This document shows positions 1 to 7,446 of a DNA stretch of 64,000 nucleotides, one piece after another; the first letter of the stretch is position 1; the number at the start of each line of letters is the position of its first letter. Origin of the DNA: Phyllobacterium pellucidum (GTDB lineage Bacteria > Pseudomonadota > Alphaproteobacteria > Rhizobiales > Rhizobiaceae); NCBI RefSeq assembly GCF_013327855.1, contig NZ_JABUMX010000002.1, forward strand, positions 124,001 through 188,000, given 5' to 3'. The translations under genes and the position numbers were made by a program. Below the pieces are notes generated by a model that was given only the letters and a program-made list of their open reading frames with translations, was not told the DNA's origin and ran no database searches.

Positions 1-267
1 GTCGTTGACGCCCTCGAACACGTTCCCATTCATCGGGATGCCGTTGCTGTGCTGCACATGGTGGACGAGCTCGTGCACCAGAACACACTGGTCGTATCGG
101 CATCCCTGACGCCAGCGCTTCAGCGTTATCACCGGCATCCACTGAACCGAGAACCGGCCCCGCGGCTCCATGTCAGGATCGATGTGGATGAAAGGCAGAA
201 ACTCAGGCCGAGGATACTTGAGGAGATCAGCACCGAAGTGCATGAACTCCAGCGCCAGATCGTACAT
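1..267 (-). CDS. Phage metallopeptidase-like protein with HExxH motif (3' part outside the window)
   Basis: The first 89 residues are visible and the frame is open to the window edge. Residues 65-69 read HELVH, followed by HVQH, a zinc-binding HExxH helix as in gluzincin-type metallopeptidases. The third metal ligand would lie beyond the edge. The ATG at 267 is the only start after an in-frame stop at 309. It follows the stop of the small upstream ORF by two bases, so the pair is probably co-translated. No signal peptide is seen on this ORF itself. The substrate is unknown; a lysis or virion-processing role is only a guess. Confidence 0.55.
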   Translation of the reverse strand, partial: MYDLALEFMHFGADLLKYPRPEFLPFIHIDPDMEPRGRFSVQWMPVITLKRWRQGCRYDQCVLVHELVHHVQHSNGIPMNGNVFEGVND

Positions 268-269
268 GG

Positions 270-383
270 TTATTTGGCCTTCGCCGGCATCTTTGCAACG
301 GGTCGGTCAGGCTTTGGAAATGCTCCAGCCGCGCCGGAAGACAACAGCACGCCGATTGCAGCAAGGAATGCGCGTCGGTTCAT
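270..383 (-). CDS. Small exported-type peptide (37 aa) upstream of the HExxH protein
   Basis: A 37-residue ORF starts MNRRAFLAAIGVLLSSGAAG: a twin Arg next to a hydrophobic stretch, then Ala-Gly-Ala, which resembles a Sec or Tat signal peptide with a short Pro/Lys-rich tail. A good ribosome binding site (GGAGAG) precedes the ATG. Its stop lies two bases before the start of the HExxH gene. It could be a small exported phage peptide, or the displaced signal peptide of the downstream protein if a frameshift separates them. The function is unknown. Confidence 0.45.
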   Translation of the reverse strand: MNRRAFLAAIGVLLSSGAAGAFPKPDRPVAKMPAKAK

Positions 384-404
384 ACTGTCTCTCCAAATGA
401 GAAA

Positions 405-421
405 CCCCGCACTGGGCGGGG
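405..421 (-). terminator. Probable Rho-independent terminator of the leftward early operon
   Basis: CCCCGC (405-410) and GCGGGG (416-421) form a stem. On the minus strand it is followed by TTTCT. It lies about 140 bases past the last gene of the long leftward operon (stop at 562). Confidence 0.45.
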
Positions 422-561
422 CTATTGGCTATCAAGACGCACCGTAATCGGCCCTTATCAAGGGAGGATGTCTACGCGGGCTTTTCCCATCCATTTAACC
501 GACTGGCCCATGACCTGGCGTCGTCCTGCCATGGGTTCGACCGACGCTGCCGCCGTCCTGA

Positions 562-1215
562 TTATGCCGCCTGCTTCTTGAGCATTGCTGCCCGGCGCTG
601 GCGTCTCTGTTCATTGCGCTTTTCGGCCCAACTGAAATCGTTCTTGGCACCTGCGATGATCGGCTGGAAGGCTTCGTCGTCGGCCCAGGAGATCACACCG
701 TTCGTTCGGCGGGGTTCTCTGATCTTATCTGCAAAGTATGCGATTTCGGGGTCGTCAGGCAACTCCCCGAATTCAGCCATATCGTTATTCTGCAATGGCT
801 TGCGAAAGAGTTTGAATATAATTTCTGAGACAGCGCGGTCTTTTCGGCGCCGCCCGGTCTCGGGATGGATGCCCCACTTGAAGCAACTGTCCTTGAAATA
901 CCGACGACCCGACGCATGGCAGAAAGCCCATTCCGAGAGGCTCATGCGATTGTTGGCATTTGAGACCAGCGCGAGCCAACTCAGTGCCTCATCCGCTTCC
1001 GACACCTGCCGAGCGGTGGGCTGGCGGGCAAGGCTGTCCCAAAACTCCTTGCGCTCCTCGGCAAGTCGCTCACTGCCCCAGCCGTTCTTGTCAACCTGGT
1101 CATGGAGATAGGGGAGCGACATGGATTTCATCGCCGTCGGCCCCACGCTGCCATAACTGCGCAGCGCGATCTCGTAGGCCTCGATCAGGCGCTCTGCGAT
1201 ATCACCCTCGGTCAA
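562..1215 (-). CDS. Phage protein resembling DUF6362 (217 aa)
   Basis: A 217-residue soluble protein. The central block (a run with P-x-A-x-x-V, AD-x-AL-x-WLA, then a W-G-I-H-P-E-T-x-R-R-R helix) resembles the DUF6362 family of small helical proteins in alphaproteobacterial phages, which are thought to bind nucleic acid. The match is from memory of the pattern, not a search. The C-terminus is rich in Arg, Lys and Gln. It is the last gene of the leftward operon, and its ATG overlaps the stop of the preceding gene by 4 bp. The role is unknown. Confidence 0.5.
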   Translation of the reverse strand: MTEGDIAERLIEAYEIALRSYGSVGPTAMKSMSLPYLHDQVDKNGWGSERLAEERKEFWDSLARQPTARQVSEADEALSWLALVSNANNRMSLSEWAFCHASGRRYFKDSCFKWGIHPETGRRRKDRAVSEIIFKLFRKPLQNNDMAEFGELPDDPEIAYFADKIREPRRTNGVISWADDEAFQPIIAGAKNDFSWAEKRNEQRRQRRAAMLKKQAA

Positions 1216-1655
1216 GGAATCCTCCGTCTGTCGTCAAGTAGGTCAAGTTGGTCGGAATTAGGGCCGAAGCGGCGATACAGGCGTTCATAAACCATGCCGC
1301 CCAAGGCATGCCTCTGTGATACCACACCGGACAAATCATGGGTGATGAACTGCAATTCACCCACAGGCATTGCGTCCCATGTCTCGAGCCAATCGCCCGT
1401 GCGATTTTCAACGATACTGCGGCAAGCTCGGATCATATCGGATGCCATCCACAGACCCACCTCGTCGAGCAGCAGCTTGTTATTGGCGGTCTCGGCCAGC
1501 GTTGAAAGTACGAGCCGCAAGTGCCCCTCGCCGAAGCGCCGAGCAATTCGCTCCAAGGTGGCCACAGCACGGGTTTCACCGAGCTCCGGATATCTGCGCC
1601 CGTCGATCAGTGTCACGCCGTACTCGGCCGCTATGGAGGCGACGCGTTCTGTCAT
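1212..1655 (-). CDS. Conserved phage hypothetical protein (147 aa)
   Basis: The frame is open further upstream, but the start is set at 1655. There the ATG overlaps the TGA of the 61-residue gene (ATGA), as elsewhere in this operon. The protein is helical and ends in a basic, Asp-rich tail. Its pattern (HLRLVLSTLAET, LLLDEVGLWMASD, MPVGELQF, ALGGMVYERLYRRFG) recalls a protein common next to DUF6362-type genes in rhizobial phages. No catalytic motif is visible. Confidence 0.6.
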   Translation of the reverse strand: MTERVASIAAEYGVTLIDGRRYPELGETRAVATLERIARRFGEGHLRLVLSTLAETANNKLLLDEVGLWMASDMIRACRSIVENRTGDWLETWDAMPVGELQFITHDLSGVVSQRHALGGMVYERLYRRFGPNSDQLDLLDDRRRIP

Positions 1656-1837
1656 GTGGACAACGCCTTCAACAATCTGGAGTGGCGATCGATATCCTGG
1701 TTGATCTGCGGCAACTCGTCGTTCCGAGCGGTGCGTAGGCGCCGGCATTCGCGGTCCTGCTGGTAGCGCAATTCGTTGACGAGCCATTCGCAGTCGGCAG
1801 CATCGAGTACGACGGCGTGCTTCAAAGGCTTAGTCAT
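1652..1837 (-). CDS. Small phage protein (61 aa)
   Basis: A short charged protein starting MTKPLKHAVVLDAADCEWLV, predicted helical. The ATG at 1837 lies inside the end of the small membrane-peptide gene (overlap 8 bp), and the stop overlaps the next start by 4 bp. That tight coupling is the main evidence that it is translated. No family is recognised. Confidence 0.5.
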   Translation of the reverse strand: MTKPLKHAVVLDAADCEWLVNELRYQQDRECRRLRTARNDELPQINQDIDRHSRLLKALST

Positions 1838-1913
1838 TGCTGCCACGCCTCCGGAAGCACCATGCAACCCCAAGGATCACCAACGCATATGTGAGAATGT
1901 CGAAGGAGGTCAT
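1830..1913 (-). CDS. Single-pass membrane micropeptide (27 aa)
   Basis: ATG at 1913 overlaps the TGA of the 99-residue gene by 4 bp. The peptide begins MTSFDILTYALVILGVAWCF and ends in a basic RRR tail, so one membrane helix with the C-terminus probably in the cytoplasm. GGAGG-like bases do not precede it closely, so translational coupling is likely. The function is unknown. Confidence 0.5.
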   Translation of the reverse strand: MTSFDILTYALVILGVAWCFRRRGSND

Positions 1914-2209
1914 GCCTTTGCCCTTTCCTTCCGCTCGATCTTCACCTCGCGCCCTTTGACGTAGATCGCGCCCCACTGCTTCTCTGCCTCAGATATGGCC
2001 GTGGGGAGCGTTTCGCCGTCTCGCCGGTATGTCCCGTTGATGTGACTGATGACGTGAGCCTGTGCGGCTATCAGGGCCTCGTTGCGGTCTGTGTAGACCT
2101 TGGGGTTCTTCCCATCCATGATCGGCCATGGCTTTGCATCGTGCGAAAAGCGACACATGGCATGATATCCAAGCGGGACCGGTACGACATAAGCTGCAAC
2201 GCAGTTCAT
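1910..2209 (-). CDS. Phage hypothetical protein (99 aa)
   Basis: A small, soluble protein of mixed composition with a Lys/Glu/Arg-rich C-terminus. It includes PWPIMDGKNPKVYTDRNEAL, a pattern seen in short phage proteins that carry a field of repeated Asp/Glu. The start at 2209 gives an ATGA overlap with the helicase gene. No family is assigned. Confidence 0.55.
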   Translation of the reverse strand: MNCVAAYVVPVPLGYHAMCRFSHDAKPWPIMDGKNPKVYTDRNEALIAAQAHVISHINGTYRRDGETLPTAISEAEKQWGAIYVKGREVKIERKERAKA

Positions 2210-3663
2210 AGGAGTGCCATCGGGTTGGAGATTGCTTCGCGGCGGATGAGCTCGCTTTCGCCAGCGCTGCCGGTTTCATAGAAGGTTGTGGTCGGACCGT
2301 CCCAGCCCATCTCAACTTCGGCCGGCCAGTTGGCTTCACGCGAGAGTGCCAGCACGAGCTTTGCCTTGTTCTTCTGATCGTTGACCATCTCCTCCCAGAG
2401 TAGGTGAAGATCCGAATGCTCGGATGGCTCGTGCTCCTTAAGAAATACGAAGGGACGGAACGGAATGATCACGTGGTCAGCATCGCGCTCGACCGCTCCG
2501 ATCAGATCGGTGTAGCGGGGGCGTCGATTGAGGATGGATTGCAGGAATTTCTCGTTGAGCGGCCCACGGTTCTCGTTGAACACATTCTTCTTCAACTGTG
2601 CACAGCCGAGGACGGGGCAATCCAGTTCGCGCGCGAGCTGCTTTAGCTTCATGGTTACCACCTGGCCGAATTCCCAATCCGCCAAACTCTTCTCGCTCTT
2701 GGTGCGATCGATCAGCCCGATGTGGTCGACGACAATAAGGCCTTTTCCTTTGCGCTGGACGAAGGCTCGAGCCCTTTCCATCACCAGATCGAGCGTTAAC
2801 CGGTTCTCTTGGATGTAGAAAGGCCTGTCCCGGTTAGCATTGCGGAACTGCATCAGCCTTTCATAGTCAGCCTCGACGACCTTGCCGCGCTTTTGACGAT
2901 TGACCGATATCTTGGTGTCACGGCTGGATTCGCGCATGGCGAGTTCCATTGCCGTCATCTCACCCGAATACATCCACACCGGGAACCCGTCGATTGCTGC
3001 ACCCATGGCAATCTGACCGGCCAAGGCTGACTTGCCCTGCTTGGTGGCGCCGCCGAGGATGATCAATTGGCCGCCGCAAAGCGGCCCTATGAGGCGTTCC
3101 AATGGTGGAAGGCGGTAGCTGACGCCGACAGTCTTCTTGCCGCTGTACGCCTGACTGGTGGCTGCTAGGGCATCATCACACGCTTCACCGAACGAAGTCG
3201 CGCCATAGATCGTGTCTTCATCCGACAAAGCGGTGGTGATTGCCGAGATCGCCTGCTCGCCGAGTTCCTTCGGGCTCACATTGGGCGCGCGATTCCGCAC
3301 TGCCCTTATGAGATCCTCTGCACCATTGATCAGCGATCGATCGACAGCGAGATCGTAAATCTCGTTGGCATAGGTCGGCGCCATCATTGCCGGCATGGCC
3401 TCGGCCGCGAGACGGGCGAGGTATTGGGAGACTGTAAGCCCACCCACCTTCGCATTCTCATCAAGGTACGACTTGATCGTTATTGGACTCGCTATCTTGC
3501 CGGCGCGGATCATCTTCGATGCGTTGTCGTAGATCGCCTTATGCAGCGGCTCATAAAAATGTTCGGGGAGGAGTTGCCCAGAGATAAGACCGAACGCCTC
3601 GTTATTGATCAGGAGTGCGCCGAGGAGAAGCTGCTCGACCTCGATGTTGCAAATCTCGCTCAT
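2206..3663 (-). CDS. dnaB: DnaB-like replicative helicase
   Basis: A 485-residue hexameric helicase of the RecA/DnaB superfamily that would unwind phage DNA during replication. The N-terminal DnaB domain (about 5-105) has the usual IEVEQLLLGALL opening. The ATPase domain has Walker A GGATKQGKS (204-212) and Walker B LIVVD (309-313). Further on come the QL-K loop and Arg-rich C-terminal elements. Length and domain order are normal for bacterial DnaB. It is coupled by ATGA overlaps to the cytosine methyltransferase upstream and the 99-residue gene downstream. No helicase loader is evident nearby. Confidence 0.92.
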   Translation of the reverse strand: MSEICNIEVEQLLLGALLINNEAFGLISGQLLPEHFYEPLHKAIYDNASKMIRAGKIASPITIKSYLDENAKVGGLTVSQYLARLAAEAMPAMMAPTYANEIYDLAVDRSLINGAEDLIRAVRNRAPNVSPKELGEQAISAITTALSDEDTIYGATSFGEACDDALAATSQAYSGKKTVGVSYRLPPLERLIGPLCGGQLIILGGATKQGKSALAGQIAMGAAIDGFPVWMYSGEMTAMELAMRESSRDTKISVNRQKRGKVVEADYERLMQFRNANRDRPFYIQENRLTLDLVMERARAFVQRKGKGLIVVDHIGLIDRTKSEKSLADWEFGQVVTMKLKQLARELDCPVLGCAQLKKNVFNENRGPLNEKFLQSILNRRPRYTDLIGAVERDADHVIIPFRPFVFLKEHEPSEHSDLHLLWEEMVNDQKNKAKLVLALSREANWPAEVEMGWDGPTTTFYETGSAGESELIRREAISNPMALL

Positions 3664-4298
3664 GCTGCTGCCTCAAACAAGTCTGTCGGGAATGGTCCGC
3701 CCCACTGGTCGGCCATCGCCTCGGCAATGCCGGAGAAGAAACGGGAGCGCTCGCGCCAACGATCGGGACCGGGCGAAGCACGATGAACGCGCGCCTCGCG
3801 GCCCTCGACGATGTTGGTGGGCGTCAAGGTCGGTAGGTTCTTGAGCCAAAAGCAGGTGCGCTTTGTCTCGCCATGGCCGAACTGCCACGGCTGCACCGAT
3901 TGGGCCGGCTCCTGATAGTTCTCGATCAGTGCCTTGGCATGGCGATGCATTATGGGGTTCTCGACGCATATGCGGTCGATCGGCGCGTTCCAGAACGTTG
4001 AGAAGAGCGCTGCGCCTTCGCGGAGCTCTTCTTGCATCTGATCGGCAGTCTTCCCCGGCGGCGGTACTGAAAGCCAGCGAACGCCGGAATTGCACAGGCG
4101 GGTGCATGGCGGGTGCGCGACCATAAGCAAATCCCAGCCATCATTCAGGATGTCGCGAGCATCGCCGACTATATGTTTGTTGCTGCGATCATCGGCCGGC
4201 AGCAGATCGCATGACCATGCATCATGACCACGCGCGGCAAATGCCCGACGCACTGTGCCGGAAAACTCGCAGGCGACGAGAACGCGAAGCTCTTTCAT
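3660..4298 (-). CDS. Phage DNA (cytosine-5) methyltransferase-like protein
   Basis: A Rossmann-type SAM-binding protein of 212 residues. It has VLVACEFSGTVRRAF (motif I) near residue 7, HPPCTRLC with the PC dipeptide around 64-65, and ENP at 113-115, matching motifs I, IV and VI of C5-cytosine methyltransferases. It is much shorter than classical enzymes and shows no separate target-recognition domain, as in a common phage subfamily. Product 5-methylcytosine would mark or protect phage DNA. No partner restriction endonuclease is adjacent. The catalytic Cys follows Pro as expected, but activity is inferred. Confidence 0.75.
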   Translation of the reverse strand: MKELRVLVACEFSGTVRRAFAARGHDAWSCDLLPADDRSNKHIVGDARDILNDGWDLLMVAHPPCTRLCNSGVRWLSVPPPGKTADQMQEELREGAALFSTFWNAPIDRICVENPIMHRHAKALIENYQEPAQSVQPWQFGHGETKRTCFWLKNLPTLTPTNIVEGREARVHRASPGPDRWRERSRFFSGIAEAMADQWGGPFPTDLFEAAA

Positions 4299-4978
4299 GC
4301 CGCCACCGCCAGGTCGAGTTTCTTCTGTCTGGTTTTGGTGAGGCGTTGTTCTTTCTTCTTACGTCGGCTGCTTTCCAACGCATCGATGCCGCCAACCAAA
4401 GCCCAGAACATTATGCCGAGTGCATCAGCCTCGTTATCGTTTTTTGGATGAAGACCTCGCTCCGAACATACGCGCATAACCTTATCTTTAAGCCACTTGC
4501 GACGGGCTTCCGTCCTCGCGGCATCATCTTTAAGGCCAGCACCTACCTCTTTGGGCGCTCTCGTGCACTTGATGAAGGATTCGCGCCAGCTGTCCACCGG
4601 ACACGTAATGGGAGGCGGAAGCTTCTTGCGAACACACATCATTTCCAGCACGACCAGCCACATAGCGGCCATGCGGCGCCCCGCCTCACTCTTTTGCGAA
4701 CCGTATGACTCGCCTTCGAGAATTATTTGAAGTTCGTCTTCTTCAATTCCACGCTCTCGCCGAAGAGCGTTGAAATTTTCCCAGAGATTCCAGGCGAATT
4801 GTCCGCGGAGGCAGCACTTCTTGCCGTCGATGTCTTTTTCAAGATCCCACGTTCCATAGAAAAGCTGATCCTCTCGCTTGTAGGGCTCTGCACGCTCGGG
4901 CAACAGATCGATATCAAGATGGAGGCACCATCCGAACTTTTTGGAAGGGTCGAGCGCAAGCTTATGCATCTTTTCCAT
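4295..4978 (-). CDS. RuvC-like Holliday junction resolvase
   Basis: An RNase H-fold nuclease of 227 residues. Acidic residues sit where RuvC has them: D10 in LALDPS, E88/E90 in ILEGES, and D181, E183 and D185 in NDNEADALG. This pattern is typical of phage crossover-junction endonucleases that resolve recombination and replication intermediates. A Lys/Arg-rich tail follows. The start at 4978 overlaps the 95-residue gene by 17 bp. It fits with ERF, YqaJ and NinB in the rightward operon. Confidence 0.75.
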   Translation of the reverse strand: MEKMHKLALDPSKKFGWCLHLDIDLLPERAEPYKREDQLFYGTWDLEKDIDGKKCCLRGQFAWNLWENFNALRRERGIEEDELQIILEGESYGSQKSEAGRRMAAMWLVVLEMMCVRKKLPPPITCPVDSWRESFIKCTRAPKEVGAGLKDDAARTEARRKWLKDKVMRVCSERGLHPKNDNEADALGIMFWALVGGIDALESSRRKKKEQRLTKTRQKKLDLAVAA

Positions 4979-5249
4979 ATTCCTTCATGTCTTGCAGGGC
5001 GAAGAGATCGAGGGCTTCCTCGTCGCGCATGATGCGCAGGCCGCGCGGTGCAATCTCGCGATTTACTCGGATGAGCGTGCTCGCGAACTGAGCGTAAGCT
5101 CCGACCGGTTGCTTGATCGGATCATCGAAGCCACAAGCCCGCATGACGGCTTGGCGGCGAATCCATCTGCCGGGACGCTGTTCGAAATAGGAAAGCAAAC
5201 TGCGATCCAGTGGGTTGTCCAATCGAACGATGTGGCGAGCGAGGTTCAT
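4962..5249 (-). CDS. Phage hypothetical protein (95 aa), possible winged-helix
   Basis: The start is placed at the ATG at 5249, which overlaps the stop of the adenine methyltransferase gene by 4 bp; the longer frame upstream is unlikely to be used. The sequence has DRSLLSYFEQRPGRWIRRQA and further helices, compatible with a small winged-helix or helix-turn-helix protein, although no family match is certain. It lies between two nucleic-acid enzymes. Confidence 0.55.
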   Translation of the reverse strand: MNLARHIVRLDNPLDRSLLSYFEQRPGRWIRRQAVMRACGFDDPIKQPVGAYAQFASTLIRVNREIAPRGLRIMRDEEALDLFALQDMKEYGKDA

Positions 5250-5935
5250 GCTGCATCCTCCGCGAAGAGGTTGGATTGACGTGCATCCGAATGGCGATCG
5301 AGCATGCGGAGAACGGTCTCGCCTTTCCATTTCTTGTCGAAGACGAACCAGGCATTGAGCATCGGCGGAGCGCCCTGCCCGGTGAAATCGATCTTCCAGC
5401 GCATCAGGTAGACTCGCGCCGGCGGATGCTGTGCCCAAAAATGCTTAAGCCCACCGGCACCCGGCCAACCCCAATTCATCAGCAGCGCCATGTATTCGAC
5501 ATTGAGGACGTCGAGTGCGTGCTTTAGCCAGCGAGCCTTACCGTTGCCCCATCCACATTCTGCAAAAGGCGGGTTGGTGACGATGGCATATGATGGGAAG
5601 GTCGCTTCCGTAAAGTCGTAGAAGTCCCTGATCACCGCGCCGCACCCGCGATCGACGAGATCCGACGCATTTACGTCGAGGCCAATAGCCTCCATCTCTC
5701 GGACCATGGCGCCGTCACCGGCGGCCGGCTCAGCTATAGTGCGGAAGTCGCGAAGCCGGTCAATCTCAGCGGCGAGGAAAGCGCGGGTCGGCTCTGGCGG
5801 TGTTGGATAGAACTCATCTTTCTCGCGCTCGAGGTGCTCTACCTTCTCGTAAGAGCCGTCGAGATTGAGCTGGACAACCGGCTTTGATTTCTTGCCCGTG
5901 GCACGAAACAGACCGCGTGCGGAAGGTGCGTTCAT
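5246..5935 (-). CDS. Phage DNA N6-adenine methyltransferase-like protein
   Basis: A 229-residue SAM-dependent methyltransferase. It has DEFYPTPPEPT near residue 40, EPAAGDG (motif I) at 69-75, and NPPF (motif IV) at 121-124, the catalytic signature of amino-methyltransferases. The NPPF form and the YPTP entry are usual for phage Dam-like adenine enzymes. The target site cannot be read from the sequence. The start at 5935 matches the ATGA overlap with the micropeptide before it; the upstream extension would cover two other reading frames. It sits one gene from the GcrA homologue, which matters if it methylates GANTC. Confidence 0.75.
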   Translation of the reverse strand: MNAPSARGLFRATGKKSKPVVQLNLDGSYEKVEHLEREKDEFYPTPPEPTRAFLAAEIDRLRDFRTIAEPAAGDGAMVREMEAIGLDVNASDLVDRGCGAVIRDFYDFTEATFPSYAIVTNPPFAECGWGNGKARWLKHALDVLNVEYMALLMNWGWPGAGGLKHFWAQHPPARVYLMRWKIDFTGQGAPPMLNAWFVFDKKWKGETVLRMLDRHSDARQSNLFAEDAA

Positions 5936-6039
5936 GGCCGCACCTCGCTCATAAACCCGATTGCGATCAGACCGACGAGGAGAACTGCCATGACGGCTGG
6001 AACGACGATCTCCCAAAGTTTGACAGGGCGCTCGTTCAT
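5932..6039 (-). CDS. Single-pass membrane micropeptide (35 aa)
   Basis: ATG at 6039 and stop at 5932 overlap both neighbouring genes by 4 bp (GcrA homologue before, methyltransferase after). The peptide has a polar start MNERPVKLWE and then a hydrophobic run of about 20 residues containing AVMAVLLVGLIAIGF. It is clearly a translated link in the operon by position, and probably a membrane peptide. Confidence 0.55.
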   Translation of the reverse strand: MNERPVKLWEIVVPAVMAVLLVGLIAIGFMSEVRP

Positions 6040-6593
6040 GCCGCCCTCGCCTGAATGGGTTTCGGCGGGCGCGGGACATAGGCGAGATTCGCGTGATACG
6101 GGCACCACGACTTGCCTTCATCGGTCCGCTTGCCGCAAAAAAGGTGATCTTCGCCGACCGGGGCGTTATTCACTTCCCATTTGCACTGACGCGGTTCGAG
6201 CTCGTGAAGGAGCACCCGCAAACTGTCGGCTTCAAATGCAAGCTTGCTGACGACCGGTGCCTCAACGAGAACCGGATCGTTCACCCGGCTGGCCTTCTTG
6301 GCGGCGAGATTGCCGGAGTGGAAACGGTGCTGGGTGGGCTTTACAACGAGCGGGGCAATCTTTTGCACTGCCTTTTGCCGGACGGTCGCGTTCGTGCACT
6401 TCTCGGATTTGCTGATGCTTCCGCCCAGACCAATGCCCATCTGCTTTTGCAGCCGGTGGACCTTCCCGATGACACTGTTTCGCGACGTGCCAAGTTCCCT
6501 GGCGATCATGCTGCCGCTCTTGCCCTCGTGGAGTAATTCCCGCAGCAGGGTCACCCGCTCTTCCGTCCAGTCGAAGTTTGATAGCGACCTCAT
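6036..6593 (-). CDS. GcrA-family transcriptional regulator (phage-borne)
   Basis: A 185-residue homologue of GcrA, the alphaproteobacterial cell-cycle regulator that binds RNA polymerase with sigma70 and activates promoters carrying methylated GANTC. The N-terminal 50 residues have the family helix-turn-helix: FDWTEERVTLLRELL, then MIARELGTSRNSVIGKVHRL. The C-terminal sigma-interacting domain has the conserved C137-K-W, C153-G, C164-P-Y-H pattern. It has a longer linker than the chromosomal protein usually has. A chromosomal gcrA is expected elsewhere. ATGA overlaps link it to the LexA-like gene and the 35-residue peptide. Confidence 0.85.
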   Translation of the reverse strand: MRSLSNFDWTEERVTLLRELLHEGKSGSMIARELGTSRNSVIGKVHRLQKQMGIGLGGSISKSEKCTNATVRQKAVQKIAPLVVKPTQHRFHSGNLAAKKASRVNDPVLVEAPVVSKLAFEADSLRVLLHELEPRQCKWEVNNAPVGEDHLFCGKRTDEGKSWCPYHANLAYVPRPPKPIQARAA

Positions 6594-6907
6594 GCTGCGC
6601 GCTCCTCGACGAGCTCGATTGAGCGAGAGCGATTGGGCATGATCCTGACGAAGCCGCGCTCATGCAGGCGCACGATCAGGTTGTAGGCAGCGGTTTTCGA
6701 GACGCACAGTGCCTCGGCCGTTTCCTCGTAAGTCGGCGCAAGTTCAGTTTTGGCTTTGAATTCACGGATGAACTCGATCGCTTTCAACTGCTTCGGCGTG
6801 AGACCGGGCCGATCCGTCTGCAGTTCAAGTGCGATCGCCTTTGCCAGTGCCGGGCTCTCTTTGACGATGCGCCGGGCGCGCATTTTGAGCGTTTCCATGG
6901 GCTTCAC
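6590..6907 (-). CDS. LexA-type winged-helix DNA-binding protein without protease domain
   Basis: A 105-residue protein. Residues 33-95 (GLTPKQLKAIEFIREF, APTYEETAEALCVSKTAAYN, LHERGFVRIMPNRSRSIEL) match the LexA N-terminal winged-helix (LexA_DNA_bind). No S24 peptidase domain follows, so it cannot self-cleave; it may act as a constitutive repressor or a competitor at SOS boxes. Start is GTG at 6907 (GTGA overlap with the next gene's stop at 6904-6906) or ATG at 6898. Confidence 0.7.
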   Translation of the reverse strand: MKPMETLKMRARRIVKESPALAKAIALELQTDRPGLTPKQLKAIEFIREFKAKTELAPTYEETAEALCVSKTAAYNLIVRLHERGFVRIMPNRSRSIELVEERAA

Positions 6908-7446
6908 CCTTTCTGCGCCAGCGCCGAGCGTGATGGTTCTGGGTCGCCCATAAGGCGCGAGGTGACCGTGCCGAATGCCTTGGCGCGCTCATGTGGGCCC
7001 TTGGGCGCTGCCGCTGCCGGCAGGGCTGCGACCTTGCTCTCGACCTTCTGGCGGGTCTCGTCGGCCCATTTCGGCAGGACGATTTCAAACCATCCGCCTT
7101 CCTCCTGGACCTTTTCCCACTGGCACCATTTCGCCGGCTCGACGCGGTTGACGAACATCGCCTGGTGACCAAGCTTGATGAGGAAATAGTCGCCCTTCCC
7201 TGTCGCCTTCTTCTCGACGATCGCCTGGCCGACACTGTTGTTCTTGCGAAGGCGGATCATGCCATGCTGGGGGCCGTCGCCGAGCAGGACCTCGACCTTA
7301 TCCTGGTCGGAGACGCCAAGTGCTGAGGCCGACTTCATATCGATGTTGAGGAGAAGGATCGCGGTCTTCTTGCCGCGAAGCGTTGCCTTAATGCCGGTGC
7401 CGATCGAAGCGGGCTTGAACTGGATGACTGCTTTGACCCACGCCAT
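6904..7446 (-). CDS. Phage hypothetical protein (180 aa)
   Basis: Begins MAWVKAVIQFKPASIGTGIK. It has a beta-rich N-terminal two-thirds and an Ala/Pro-rich, Lys/Arg-rich tail. Patterns such as LGDGPQHGMIRLRKN suggest a small OB- or SH3-like nucleic-acid-associated fold, but this is a guess. It sits between the LexA-like and RMF-like genes and shares their operon. Confidence 0.5.
   Translation of the reverse strand: MAWVKAVIQFKPASIGTGIKATLRGKKTAILLLNIDMKSASALGVSDQDKVEVLLGDGPQHGMIRLRKNNSVGQAIVEKKATGKGDYFLIKLGHQAMFVNRVEPAKWCQWEKVQEEGGWFEIVLPKWADETRQKVESKVAALPAAAAPKGPHERAKAFGTVTSRLMGDPEPSRSALAQKG

Noticed and set aside
49..447. Plus-strand 132-residue ORF at the left edge
   Set aside because: It lies opposite a minus-strand ORF with a clear HExxH motif and has no motif of its own.
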